A DNA stretch of 64,000 nt from Comamonas sp. 26 (GTDB lineage Bacteria; Pseudomonadota; Gammaproteobacteria; Burkholderiales; Burkholderiaceae_C). Below are positions 1 to 8,925 of the stretch, in pieces (the first letter of the stretch is position 1; each line of letters starts with the position of its first letter). The notes below the pieces were generated by a model, which worked only from the letters and a program-made list of their open reading frames with translations, was not told where the DNA came from and ran no database searches. Both the position numbers and the translations under genes were made by a program. The DNA is taken from the NCBI RefSeq assembly GCF_002754475.1, contig NZ_PEFL01000001.1:2666001-2730000 (forward strand). The letters run 5' to 3'.

Positions 1-1
1 C

Positions 2-31
2 AAAAAAGCCAGACTCAAGGTCTGGCTTTTT
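2..31 (-). terminator. Rho-independent terminator after the P-II gene
   Basis: An 8-bp stem (AGCCAGAC/GTCTGGCT, five-base loop) is flanked by A and T runs, so it can act in both directions. On the minus strand it sits 23 bases past the P-II stop codon. Confidence 0.85.
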
Positions 32-53
32 GCTGGGTGGGCGGCATGGCTGC

Positions 54-404
<351 letters not shown>

Positions 405-443
405 TCAATAGATTGAAATCGGCAACGCGCCAGAGGCTTGGCC

Positions 444-2084
444 TCAGGCACGGAATTTGTTGGTTATCGGGTAGCGCCAGTCTTTGCCAAAACTGCGCAC
501 CGTTACACGTGGACCGACGGGTGCCTGGCGACGCTTGTGTTCATTGATTTGTATCAGACGCGTGACGCGCTCCACATCAGCGGCTGCAAAACCCTTGGCC
601 ACGATGGAGCTTACGCTCTCATTATTTTCCATGTAGTGCGTAACGATGGCGTCCAGCACCTCGTAGTCAGGCAGGCTGTCCTGATCTTTCTGGTCCGGGC
701 GCAACTCGGCGCTGGGAGGGCGCGTAATGATGCGATCAGGAATGGGATCGAGCCCTGTGCCAAACGGGTCATGGGCATTGCGCCAGCGCGCCAGCGCAAA
801 AACTTCGGTCTTGAGCACATCCTTGATGGCAGCAAAACCGCCAGCCATATCGCCATACAGCGTGCAATAGCCAGTCGACATTTCGCTCTTGTTGCCCGTA
901 GTCAGCACCATATGGCCAAACTTGTTGCTCATGGCCATGAGCAGCGTGCCGCGAATGCGTGCCTGCAGGTTTTCTTCGGTCGTGTCTTCAGCACGGCCCG
1001 CAAATGTGTTGGCCAGCGCGGCCTTGAAGGTCTCGAACTGCGGCGCAATATCAATTTCTTCGTGCTGCACGCCCACACGCTCAGACATTTCACGGGCATC
1101 CAGCCAGCTGATGTCGGCGGTGTAGGGCGAAGGCATCATCACCGTGCGCACCTTGTCCGCGCCCAGCGCATCTACCGCAATAGACAGCACCAGCGCCGAA
1201 TCCATACCGCCCGACAGGCCAATGAGCGCACCGGGAAAGCGATTCTTTCCCACATAGTCGCGCACGGCCAGCACCAGCGCCGACCACAAAGCGTGGTGAT
1301 GGCTGAGCGATGGTTTGACTTCGCCCATCAGGCTGACACGGCCGTCCACCAGGTGGGCAGCCAACAGTGGCAAGTCTTCTTCAAAAGCCGCAGCGCGTGC
1401 GGCCAGTTGGCCATTGGCTTCTACGGCAAACGAGCAACCGTCAAAAACAATCTCGTCTTGCCCCCCCACCAAGTGGGAATACACGACAGGCACCGCATTT
1501 TCAATAGCACGTTGCGCAATCACTGCCTCGCGTTCAGCCGGTTTTCCGCTGTGGAATGGCGATGCATTGATGACCACCAGCAACTGCGCGCCAGCGGCCA
1601 CGGCAGCTTGAGCCGGGCCGACATGCCAGGCGTCTTCGCAAATCAGCAAGCCAACCTGAATGCCCGCGACATCCACCACGCAAGGCGTATTGCCTGCGGA
1701 GAAGTAGCGCTGCTCGTCAAACACACCAAAATTAGGCAGCAGCTGCTTGAAATAATGGGCAATCTGCTGACCATCACGCAGCACGCTGGCAGCGTTGAAC
1801 AGTTGGCCCCCATCACGCAGCGGGTGACCGATGACCAGCGCCAGACCCGGCCATTGGGCGCTGGCCGCCTGCAGTTCTAGCAGCGCCGCATCACAGGCAT
1901 CAAGGAAGGCGGGGCGCAAATAAAGGTCTTCAGCCGCATAGCCGCACAGAGCCAGCTCGGGAGTCAGCAACAGGCGGGCACCGTTGGCATAAGCTTCAGC
2001 AGCGGTGGCAATGATTTTCTGGACATTGCCAGAGAGGTCACCCACGACAAAATTGCGTTGGGCACAGCAGATAGAAAGCGTCAT
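444..2084 (-). CDS. nadE: Glutamine-dependent NAD+ synthetase
   Basis: Makes NAD+ from deamido-NAD+, ATP and ammonia released from glutamine; cytoplasmic. The N-terminal nitrilase-type glutaminase domain (about residues 1-250) has the Glu43, Lys113, Cys149 triad (TPELALCGY, YFKQLLP, LLICEDAW). The C-terminal synthetase domain has the PP-loop GLSGGMDSALVLS and the TTGNKSE segment. The 546-residue length fits the two-domain form. The ATG at 2084 is chosen because the protein begins MTLSICCAQRNF, typical of the family; an upstream in-frame start adds 14 unlikely residues. It is divergent from the acyltransferase gene starting at 2134, and the P-II gene follows it. Confidence 0.95.
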   Translation of the reverse strand: MTLSICCAQRNFVVGDLSGNVQKIIATAAEAYANGARLLLTPELALCGYAAEDLYLRPAFLDACDAALLELQAASAQWPGLALVIGHPLRDGGQLFNAASVLRDGQQIAHYFKQLLPNFGVFDEQRYFSAGNTPCVVDVAGIQVGLLICEDAWHVGPAQAAVAAGAQLLVVINASPFHSGKPAEREAVIAQRAIENAVPVVYSHLVGGQDEIVFDGCSFAVEANGQLAARAAAFEEDLPLLAAHLVDGRVSLMGEVKPSLSHHHALWSALVLAVRDYVGKNRFPGALIGLSGGMDSALVLSIAVDALGADKVRTVMMPSPYTADISWLDAREMSERVGVQHEEIDIAPQFETFKAALANTFAGRAEDTTEENLQARIRGTLLMAMSNKFGHMVLTTGNKSEMSTGYCTLYGDMAGGFAAIKDVLKTEVFALARWRNAHDPFGTGLDPIPDRIITRPPSAELRPDQKDQDSLPDYEVLDAIVTHYMENNESVSSIVAKGFAAADVERVTRLIQINEHKRRQAPVGPRVTVRSFGKDWRYPITNKFRA

Positions 2085-2133
2085 GAAAAGCAAGCTAGGC
2101 GGTGAGGCTACCGGCGCCCGCGACAATCAGGGC

Positions 2134-3402
2134 ATGGCCGAAAACACAATTATCACTCGCGTGCTCACCAGCGTGCAGCAGCTGGACGCACAAAACTGGA
2201 ATGCGCTGCTGGCCTCTCAGTCCACGCCCACACCTTTCATGCGGCACGAATACCTGGCCGCGATGGAGCAAAGCGGCAGCGCCACGCCTGAAACGGGCTG
2301 GGTCATCCGGGTCATCACCATCTGGGATCAAGGCGAATTACTGGCCGCCTGCCCCCTCTACATCAAGACCCATTCTTACGGCGAGTATGTTTTTGACTGG
2401 GCCTGGGCCCGCGCTTACGAGCAGCATGGCCTGCCCTACTACCCCAAGGCAGTGATGGCCGTGCCTTTTACGCCCGCACCCGGCTCGCGCCTGCTGGCGC
2501 GCACGCAGGCGCTGCGCGTGGCGCTGGTGCAGGCCATACAGGAATGGGCAGAGTCACTGCAACTGTCATCACTGCACCTGCTGTTTGGAGATACGGATGA
2601 CCTGGCTGCCTGCACCGCAGCAGGCTGGATGCAGCGCAGCACGGTGCAGTTTCACTGGACGAACAAGGCCTCCACGCGCCCCGAAGAATTGACAAATACG
2701 GCCTCCAGAGAAAGCATTGTCTGGCGTGACTTTGACGACTTCCTGGCCTCGCTCAATCAGGAAAAGCGCAAAAAAATTCGGCAAGAACGCCGCAAGGTGC
2801 GCGATGCCGGCGTGAGCTTCAGAGTCATGGAGGGCGACAACATCAGCACGGAGGACTGGAATTTTTTCTACCGCTGCTACGAGCGCACTTATCTGGAGCA
2901 TGGCAACGCCCCCTATCTGTCGCCCGCATTTTTTGAAGCCATGGCGGGTGCCATGCCTGAGAACTGGGTGATGTTTGTTGCCGAGTACGAAGGCCAAGCC
3001 ATTGCCTCAAGTTTGATAGCTGTCAGCGCCAGTAGTGCAACAACTTCAGCATCAAACCATTCAATTAACGATGCAGATAATGCGCAAACAGCTATCAATA
3101 ACAGAGTGGCCTATGGCCGCTACTGGGGCGCACTGCAGCGCGTGGACAGTCTGCACTTTGAAGCCTGCTACTACCAGCCCATTGAATGGTGTATTGCCAA
3201 CGGCATTACGCGCTTTGAAGGCGGCGCGCAGGGTGAGCACAAGATGGCCCGCGCCCTGCTGCCGATAGAAACGCCCAGTGCCCACTGGGTGGCCCACCCG
3301 GCTTTTGCCGATGCCATCGCCCGCTTTTTGCAGCGCGAAGGCGAAGGCATGGCCGACTATGTGCAAGACCTCAAGACACACAGCCCTCTGCGCAAAGCGT
3401 GA
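2134..3402 (+). CDS. FemAB/GNAT-like N-acyltransferase (COG3146 type)
   Basis: A 422-residue protein of the predicted N-acyltransferase family once labelled peptidoglycan-biosynthesis-like; the substrate is unknown. Recognisable segments are the MRHEYLAAMEQSG N-terminus, the KRKKIRQERRKV basic motif, the GHGNAPYLS-like block (YLEHGNAPYLSPAFF) and the ARYEGGAQGEHK-like block (RFEGGAQGEHKMARAL). The ATG at 2134 is preferred over upstream frames that run into nadE. About 25 residues after SSLIAV (bases about 3015-3105, Ser/Ala/Asn/Thr-rich) interrupt the usual IASSL...YGRYWG core. That DNA has inverted TTTGATAGCTGT/ACAGCTATCAA ends, so it looks like an in-frame repeat insertion. Confidence 0.85.
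   Translation: MAENTIITRVLTSVQQLDAQNWNALLASQSTPTPFMRHEYLAAMEQSGSATPETGWVIRVITIWDQGELLAACPLYIKTHSYGEYVFDWAWARAYEQHGLPYYPKAVMAVPFTPAPGSRLLARTQALRVALVQAIQEWAESLQLSSLHLLFGDTDDLAACTAAGWMQRSTVQFHWTNKASTRPEELTNTASRESIVWRDFDDFLASLNQEKRKKIRQERRKVRDAGVSFRVMEGDNISTEDWNFFYRCYERTYLEHGNAPYLSPAFFEAMAGAMPENWVMFVAEYEGQAIASSLIAVSASSATTSASNHSINDADNAQTAINNRVAYGRYWGALQRVDSLHFEACYYQPIEWCIANGITRFEGGAQGEHKMARALLPIETPSAHWVAHPAFADAIARFLQREGEGMADYVQDLKTHSPLRKA
3012..3103. repeat. Interspersed repeat copy inside the acyltransferase gene
   Basis: The segment starts TTTGATAGCTGTCAGCGC and ends GCGCAAACAGCTATCAATAA, i.e. the ends are inverted copies of the repeat core found between genes elsewhere (18,098; 40,022). It is read in frame as a Ser/Ala/Asn-rich loop. 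Confidence 0.6.
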
Positions 3403-3433
3403 TTTCAGGCAATGTCTGCGCCCCCACGGGCAT

Positions 3434-3461
3434 CAAAAAAAGGTCGCCTTGCAGCGACCTT
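3434..3461 (-). terminator. Terminator of the first chemoreceptor gene
   Basis: An 8-bp stem AAGGTCGC/GCGACCTT is followed, on the minus strand, by seven T. It lies 24 bases past the chemoreceptor stop and may also serve the convergent acyltransferase gene. Confidence 0.8.
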
Positions 3462-3484
3462 AAAGTTCAGACCTTAGGAGACAT

Positions 3485-5251
3485 TCAGAAAGTTTCCCAA
3501 TCATCTTCGTTGAGCGACGATTTGCGCTGATTGCGATTGGAAGCCGATTCAGTGGCCGCTCTGCCCATCAAAGACTGGGGGGCGGTTTGTATGGGTGCAG
3601 GGCGAGCCCCCACACGGGGAGTGGACGCCAGGCGTGAGTGAGTGCCCGAGGCCGCAGCGGAAGTGGCCGCCGCACGCGCCGTCACCTTGGCAGCCTGCTC
3701 ATACATGGCGCTGGCGGGCAGCTGGAACACGGCCACAGCCTGCACCAGATCTTGTGCCTGCTTGCGCAGCGCACCAGCGGCGGCAGCGCTTTCCTCGACC
3801 AGAGCGGCATTTTGCTGCGTGGTCTGATCCATCTGCGTGACTGCCTCGCCCACCTGAGCCACGCCCTGGCTTTGCTCCTGGCTGGCGGCGCTGATCTCGG
3901 CCATCAAGTCCGTCACGCGGCGAATAGCCGAAACAATGTCCGCCATGGTGGTGCCTGCCTTGTCCACCAACTGGGTGCCTTGCTCCACACGCTGCACGCT
4001 GGTCGTAATCAGCCCCTTGATCTCCTTGGCGGCCTCGGCGCTGCGCTGGGCCAGCGTACGCACCTCGCCGGCTACCACGGCAAAGCCGCGGCCTTGCTCA
4101 CCGGCGCGGGCGGCTTCAACCGCTGCGTTCAGCGCCAGAATATTGGTCTGGAAAGCGATGGAGTCGATGACCGAGATGATGTCTGCAATCTGATGGCTGC
4201 TGTTGTTGATGCCCTTCATGGTCTCAACCACTTCAGCCACCACCGCTCCGCCTTGGGCAGCCACTTGCGAAGCATTCACCGCCATCTGGTTGGCTGCACG
4301 GGCGTTATCGGCGTTCTGGCGCACGGTGGAGCCCAGTTGCTCCATGGACGCCGCAGTTTCTTCCAGCGCGCTGGCCTGCTCTTCAGTACGACTGGAAAGA
4401 TCGGCATTGCCCGATGCAATTTGCGAGCTGGCCGATGCCACGCCTTCTGCATTCTGGCGCACACTGCGCACGGTCTGCACCAGGCTGTTCTGCATGCGTT
4501 CCAGCGCATTGAGCAGCTGGCCGGTTTCATCCTGGCGCTCCACATGAATGGCTCCGCTCAGATCACCGTTGGCCACACGGTCAGCCGCCTGAACTGCCTG
4601 CTGCAGCGGTGTGCGAATGGAGCGCACCAGCCATAGACCTGCGCCGACCGCCACCAGCACTGCAATGACGGCAGCGACGGCAAGCATGGTCACGGCGCGG
4701 TCGTAAACCGTCTCCGAAGCGCGCGTTTCGTTCCTGGCCACATCGCTGTTGAACTGAATGAGTTTTTGCAGAGTGGCCGTTGATTCGTCGTAGAGCTTGA
4801 GAGACTCACCACCCAGCAGTTGCTTGGCCTGCTCTTTGTCTCCACGTCGCGAAACGTCGAACAGCTGCTTGTTTGCCTCTACATAGCGCTCACGCTCGTG
4901 CAGAAACTGGGTGTATAGCTCGCGCTCCTGATTGGTAATAATCAAGGGCTCGTAGAGCTTTTTCGCCTGGGCCAGATGCTTTTGCAACTGCTCAAACTGG
5001 GTTTCCACCTGAGCCATATAGGCAGGCTCGTCATTATTGACATGCCGCAGCTCCAGCAGGCGCGTACGCGCCAGATCGGTATTGAGGGTGTTGATCACCT
5101 CCACGCTCGGCAGCGCATTGCCGGTGATTGTTTCCGCACTGGAGCGCATGGAGCCCAGCTGCAGCAGTGCCATTGAAACCACGGCCAGCAGCAGCACGAG
5201 CAGAACCCCGAAAGTGCCCAGAATGCGCGTGGAAATTTTGATGCTCTTCAT
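3485..5251 (-). CDS. Methyl-accepting chemotaxis protein (4HB type)
   Basis: An inner-membrane chemoreceptor that controls CheA/CheW. The order over 588 residues is: membrane helix near residues 10-32; periplasmic four-helix-bundle ligand domain; second membrane helix (VTMLAVAAVIAVLVAVGAGL, about 190-210); HAMP; then a cytoplasmic coiled coil with the strictly conserved hairpin tip ([20 protein letters not shown]). The C-terminus ends DDWETF, matching the xWxxF tether for CheR/CheB. The ATG at 5251 gives the MKSIKISTRIL start and is preceded by AGAGAG; an upstream start adds an implausible 22-residue basic stretch. It is a tandem paralogue of the receptor at 5690-7447. The ligand cannot be predicted. 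Confidence 0.93.
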   Translation of the reverse strand: MKSIKISTRILGTFGVLLVLLLAVVSMALLQLGSMRSSAETITGNALPSVEVINTLNTDLARTRLLELRHVNNDEPAYMAQVETQFEQLQKHLAQAKKLYEPLIITNQERELYTQFLHERERYVEANKQLFDVSRRGDKEQAKQLLGGESLKLYDESTATLQKLIQFNSDVARNETRASETVYDRAVTMLAVAAVIAVLVAVGAGLWLVRSIRTPLQQAVQAADRVANGDLSGAIHVERQDETGQLLNALERMQNSLVQTVRSVRQNAEGVASASSQIASGNADLSSRTEEQASALEETAASMEQLGSTVRQNADNARAANQMAVNASQVAAQGGAVVAEVVETMKGINNSSHQIADIISVIDSIAFQTNILALNAAVEAARAGEQGRGFAVVAGEVRTLAQRSAEAAKEIKGLITTSVQRVEQGTQLVDKAGTTMADIVSAIRRVTDLMAEISAASQEQSQGVAQVGEAVTQMDQTTQQNAALVEESAAAAGALRKQAQDLVQAVAVFQLPASAMYEQAAKVTARAAATSAAASGTHSRLASTPRVGARPAPIQTAPQSLMGRAATESASNRNQRKSSLNEDDWETF

Positions 5252-5374
5252 ATATTGCACCGCTCTCTTTCGGTTAAGTTTTGATAACCACTTTTTTATG
5301 TTTTGGCGCACACACAAAGAGAATTAGCCTCTTCCTTGTACGCAACTAAAAATCTTCAGTCAGGCCGCATCGAC

Positions 5375-5421
5375 CTGGAAACAATCCTGAAACAGTCTAA
5401 TTTGTTTTTAATTGTTTCCAG
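5375..5421. promoter_or_regulatory. Perfect 11-bp inverted repeat upstream of the chemoreceptor
   Basis: CTGGAAACAAT (5375-5385) and ATTGTTTCCAG (5411-5421) are exact inverted copies 25 bases apart. The site lies about 125-170 bases upstream of the receptor start. It could be a regulator site or a leader hairpin; there is no T-run fitting a terminator. Confidence 0.45.
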
Positions 5422-5577
5422 TCGCGTGTTTTTGCATAGCTAGAAATGACTACGCACAGGTAAGAGAGTTCCTACATTCATGTGATCGACAGCTCGTAAA
5501 CACGGTCAAACAGCCGGCGCGATTCTCTGCCTTGTTACCCAGCACAGTGTCTTAAAAAAGCGAAGTTATTCACTTTC

Positions 5578-5591
5578 TTGATGCACATCAA
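5578..5591. promoter_or_regulatory. Candidate FNR/Anr box
   Basis: TTGATGCACATCAA is an exact match to the FNR/Anr consensus TTGATnnnnATCAA. It lies between the two chemoreceptor genes, about 330 bases upstream of the first receptor's start on the minus strand. A weak -10 (TTAAGA near 5555-5550) sits at the right distance for activation. The link to low-oxygen control is inference. Confidence 0.5.
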
Positions 5592-5613
5592 CAAGCCAAG
5601 TCAGAAACCATGT

Positions 5614-5652
5614 AAAAAGCCCCGGCTGCGCAAGCATTGCCGGGGCTTTTTA
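5614..5652. terminator. Bidirectional terminator after the second chemoreceptor
   Basis: A 9-bp stem AGCCCCGGC/GCCGGGGCT is flanked by A5 and T6 runs, 38 bases past the stop codon at 5690. Confidence 0.85.
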
Positions 5653-5689
5653 CAGAGGCGAATGGATCAGCCCGCACTCGGGCCGCGCA

Positions 5690-7447
5690 TCAGAACTGCT
5701 CCCAATTCTGATCATTCGTCAAAGCCGGCTGAGCGGTCTGGGCCGTTTTGACGCTTGTGCGCTGCGGCGCAGGAACGGCTCGCGCTTGAGAAGAGGTAGC
5801 GAAGCTGACCTTTGCAGCCTGTTCTGCCTTGGTTTTCAGCGCAGCGCCAGCAAAGCCATGCGCCTGCTGGCCTAGCTGAAAGATCGCTACAGAATCCACC
5901 AGAGCCTTGGCTTGGCGTTGCAGGGAGTCGGCGGCCGCAGCGCTTTCTTCCACCAGTGCCGCATTTTGCTGCGTGGCCTGGTCCATCTGTGTGACCGCCT
6001 CGCCCACCTGCGCAACGCCCTGGCTTTGCTCACGACTGGCAGCGCTGATCTCGCCCATGATGTCGGTCACACGGCCAATGGCGCTGACGATCTCGGCCAT
6101 GGTGGTGCCGGCTTTATCCACCAGCTGTGAGCCCTGCTCTACGCGCTCCACACTGGCATTGATGAGCTGCTTGATTTCTTTGGCAGCCTCAGCGCTGCGC
6201 TGCGCCAGAGTACGCACCTCGCCAGCCACCACGGCAAAACCACGGCCTTGCTCACCCGCGCGGGCGGCTTCCACCGCTGCGTTCAGCGCCAGAATATTGG
6301 TCTGGAAGGCGATAGAGTCGATGACGCCGATGATGTCGGCAATCTGGTGACTGCTGTCGTTGATGCCCTTCATGGTGTCCACCACCTGCGCCACGACTGC
6401 GCCGCCACGGCCGGCAACATCGGATGCATTCTTGGCCATCTGGTTGGCTGTCTGTGCGTTGTCGGCGTTCTGGCGCACGGTGGAACCCAGTTGCTCCATG
6501 GATGCCGCTGTTTCCTCCAAAGCACTGGCCTGGCTCTCGGTTCGAGCAGACAAGTCCGCATTACCCTGCGCAATTTCACTGGATGCCAGGGCCACGCCAT
6601 GGGCGTTGCCACGCACGTCCTGCACCACCGATGCCAGCTGGCGGCGCATCTCCTCCAGCGCATTGAGCAGCAAACCCATTTCATCGCGGCGCTCGCTGTG
6701 CACCTCCATGCCCAGCTGGCCTGCGGCCACGGCCTGGGCCAGCTCTACGGCCTTCGCAACCGGGGTGGTGATGGCTCGCGTCATGGCAATGCCCACCGCA
6801 GCAGCAATCAACACCACCAGCGCCAGCGTGCCCAGCAGCCAATAGCGGGCCAACTCAAAGCTGGATTTTTCGGCCTGCTGGGCGCTGGCGGCGCTCTCCA
6901 GCTGCAGATTCATGAACTTGCCCGTGCTCTCGGCCAGTTGGCCGAATGCCTGTTCAGACTGGCCTGCGAAGAACAAGCCCAGCTCATCGCCCATGGCGGC
7001 CTGGCTTTCTACGGTGCTGTAGTCGCCATCGCGGGCCTGCGCCAGCAATTGCTCGTGCAGCTTCAAAAACTCCGCCTTACTAGCCTGATAGCTGCTGTAG
7101 GCTTGGCGCAGCACATCGCTGTCAATCAGGCTGGCTATGATTTTTTCCTGTTCTGCAATCGTCTTTAGGCGCTGCTGAACCTGCTGCTCGTAGCCTTCGA
7201 GCTCGACCAGCGTACGTGCGGTTGAGATACCGGCCTCATGGCGGCGCAACCGGTTGTACTCAGAGCGCATGGAGGCCGCGTTGTATACGCTGGGCAAGGC
7301 CACTTCTGAGATGGCGCGCCCCGCAGAATGAATATTGGTCAGCTGAAGCCAGGCCACAAACCCCAGAAGGGCAGAGAAAAATACCAGCGTCAGAAAGCTG
7401 ATACCCAGCTTGGTTCCCACGCGCCAGTCCGAAATCTTCCAACTCAT
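5690..7447 (-). CDS. Methyl-accepting chemotaxis protein (tandem paralogue)
   Basis: An inner-membrane chemoreceptor of 585 residues with a first membrane helix ([19 protein letters not shown]), a periplasmic helical sensor domain, a second helix ([23 protein letters not shown]), HAMP and a signalling coiled coil. The signalling half is almost identical to that of the neighbouring receptor, while the sensor halves differ. This suggests duplication followed by divergence of the ligand domain. The C-terminal QNWEQF is the CheR/CheB tether. The promoter must lie in or near 7448-7584, where the ppa terminator also sits. No che genes are in the window. Confidence 0.93.
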   Translation of the reverse strand: MSWKISDWRVGTKLGISFLTLVFFSALLGFVAWLQLTNIHSAGRAISEVALPSVYNAASMRSEYNRLRRHEAGISTARTLVELEGYEQQVQQRLKTIAEQEKIIASLIDSDVLRQAYSSYQASKAEFLKLHEQLLAQARDGDYSTVESQAAMGDELGLFFAGQSEQAFGQLAESTGKFMNLQLESAASAQQAEKSSFELARYWLLGTLALVVLIAAAVGIAMTRAITTPVAKAVELAQAVAAGQLGMEVHSERRDEMGLLLNALEEMRRQLASVVQDVRGNAHGVALASSEIAQGNADLSARTESQASALEETAASMEQLGSTVRQNADNAQTANQMAKNASDVAGRGGAVVAQVVDTMKGINDSSHQIADIIGVIDSIAFQTNILALNAAVEAARAGEQGRGFAVVAGEVRTLAQRSAEAAKEIKQLINASVERVEQGSQLVDKAGTTMAEIVSAIGRVTDIMGEISAASREQSQGVAQVGEAVTQMDQATQQNAALVEESAAAADSLQRQAKALVDSVAIFQLGQQAHGFAGAALKTKAEQAAKVSFATSSQARAVPAPQRTSVKTAQTAQPALTNDQNWEQF

Positions 7448-7478
7448 GCGATCCCCTCGTGTCTGCCGATTCAGGCAA

Positions 7479-7515
7479 TAAAAAACGCACCCGGCGTTTG
7501 CTACCAGGTGCGTTT
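7479..7515 (-). terminator. Terminator of ppa
   Basis: A 9-bp stem AAACGCACC/GGTGCGTTT with a T-run on the minus strand lies 70 bases after the ppa stop codon. Confidence 0.8.
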
Positions 7516-7584
7516 CAAATTGTATCGGCGACTCAGGTCAAAGCCTGCTGCGCGTAAAGGTTAGAGAGCCTTTACTGCTTTGGA

Positions 7585-8112
7585 TTAACCCTTGTATGCG
7601 GCGATGCCGTCAACGATTTCCTTGTGTGCCTCGTCCACGCCCTTCCAGCCTAGAACCTTGACCCACTTGCCCTTTTCCAGGTCCTTGTAGTGCTCGAAGA
7701 AGTGCGAGATTTGCTGCAGCACCAGATCGTGAATGTCGCTCAGGTGGTTGATCTTGTCGTAGCTGGGCAGCAGCTTTTGTGTAGGCACAGCCAGCACCTT
7801 GCCGTCGACGCCGCCTTCGTCTTCCATGTGCAGGATACCGATGGCGCGGCAAGCCACGACCACACCGGCAGGCAGGGGGAAGGGAGTCATGACCAGGACG
7901 TCCACTGGGTCACCGTCGCCAGCCAGAGTCTTGGGCACATAACCGTAGTTCACGGGGTAGTGCATGGCTGTGCCCATGAAACGATCCACAAACAGGCAGC
8001 CGGTTTCCTTGTCCACTTCGTACTTCACGGGAGCGGAGTTGGCCGAGATTTCGATGATGACGTTGAAGACGTCAGGAGTCTTGGAGCCGGGGGTCACATT
8101 GTTCAGAGACAT
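7585..8112 (-). CDS. ppa: Inorganic pyrophosphatase
   Basis: A cytoplasmic family I pyrophosphatase that hydrolyses PPi to phosphate and so drives biosynthesis. The 175 residues match the usual length. The metal/active-site signature is present as GDGDPVDVLVM, with the substrate-binding segments YEVDKETG and FMGTAMHYPVNYGYVP. The ATG at 8112 is preferred; the upstream extension MYYFLPTI is not family-like. It is transcribed alone between two terminators. Confidence 0.95.
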   Translation of the reverse strand: MSLNNVTPGSKTPDVFNVIIEISANSAPVKYEVDKETGCLFVDRFMGTAMHYPVNYGYVPKTLAGDGDPVDVLVMTPFPLPAGVVVACRAIGILHMEDEGGVDGKVLAVPTQKLLPSYDKINHLSDIHDLVLQQISHFFEHYKDLEKGKWVKVLGWKGVDEAHKEIVDGIAAYKG

Positions 8113-8134
8113 GATGGTTGGGAGGAAGTAATAC

Positions 8135-8153
8135 AAAAAAGCCCCGTCGGGGC
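8135..8153 (-). terminator. Terminator upstream of ppa
   Basis: GCCCCGTCGGGGC with six T on the minus strand. It ends the transcript of the gene at 8340-8864 and lies only 22 bases ahead of the ppa start. Confidence 0.7.
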
Positions 8154-8339
8154 TGATGAAGCGTCAGCGCCTGCGGGCCACCCCGTAATTCTAGGCGCAT
8201 GACCCTAACGCGGGCATTACATGTTTGAAAGATGCGGGGCTTAGAGCGGCATCACCATGTGCAGATCCCGCCAATTTCAAGAAAAACTGCATCAAGCCCA
8301 ATATTCGTATACGCAAGCAGCTATACAAATCATAGTCAA

Positions 8340-8864
8340 TCAAGCGTGAACTGATTGCCTGCGGCGCACCGGGCCGCTGCGCAGCTCCACAGCGTTCTGT
8401 ACCGACTTGCGCAGGCCCAGAGCAAAACCCAGCTCGGCAACCACGAACAACGGGCCGACGATGAGGCCCATCACATCGTCAAAAAACGCGGGCTTGCGGC
8501 CTTCGTAGTAATGACCGATGAACTGAATCACCCAGCCCACCGCAAACAGTCCCACACCCCACGCCAGCCATAGCGTGGTGGACTGCGCCGCAATCGGCGT
8601 GGCCAGGGCCAGCATGGCGGCCAGCAGCGCTGCCATGAACAGGCCATAGCGCATATCCAGCATGCAGTAATAAACCGCAGCGGCTACGGCCCCCAGCAAG
8701 GCCAGCGACAGCGGCACCCCGGCCAGCTCACCCCATTGCAGCCGGGCCAGCAAGATGACCACGGCCAGCATGATCATAGGCACACCGATGTAATGGGTGA
8801 CGATATTGCGCGGGTCGCGGTGGTAATCGGCGTAGTTGGACAACTGATCGATTAGGGTTTTCAT
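8340..8864 (-). CDS. Mpo1-like (DUF962) membrane protein
   Basis: A 174-residue membrane protein of the Mpo1/DUF962 family. The yeast member is a dioxygenase acting on 2-hydroxy fatty acids; the bacterial role is unproven. It shows the N-terminal signature NYADYHRDPRNIVTHYIGVP and the GHYYEGRKPAFFDD motif, whose His residues are putative iron ligands, with about four hydrophobic segments. The ATG at 8864 follows an AGGAG at good spacing. An apparent 300-residue upstream extension is antisense to the Crp-type gene and is not real. It is divergent from that regulator. Confidence 0.88.
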   Translation of the reverse strand: MKTLIDQLSNYADYHRDPRNIVTHYIGVPMIMLAVVILLARLQWGELAGVPLSLALLGAVAAAVYYCMLDMRYGLFMAALLAAMLALATPIAAQSTTLWLAWGVGLFAVGWVIQFIGHYYEGRKPAFFDDVMGLIVGPLFVVAELGFALGLRKSVQNAVELRSGPVRRRQSVHA

Positions 8865-8925
8865 CGCTGTATCTCCTGGTCGCTTGTCCGAGCATGGTGA
8901 CGCAGTATCAACCTTGCAGTCTGTC

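Noticed and set aside
438..1880. A 480-codon open frame on the plus strand
   Set aside because: It is antisense to nadE, which has complete catalytic motifs. His/Gln/Arg-rich composition is typical of shadow frames in GC-rich DNA.
3800..4400. Direct repeat between the two chemoreceptor genes (about 3,790-4,400 and 5,940-6,550)
   Set aside because: Not a mobile repeat; it is the conserved signalling domain of two paralogous receptors.
3638..4636. A long plus-strand frame antisense to the first chemoreceptor (and a similar one at 6248-7168)
   Set aside because: Both chemoreceptor genes are complete, with conserved signalling tips; the antisense frames are mirror products of their codon bias.
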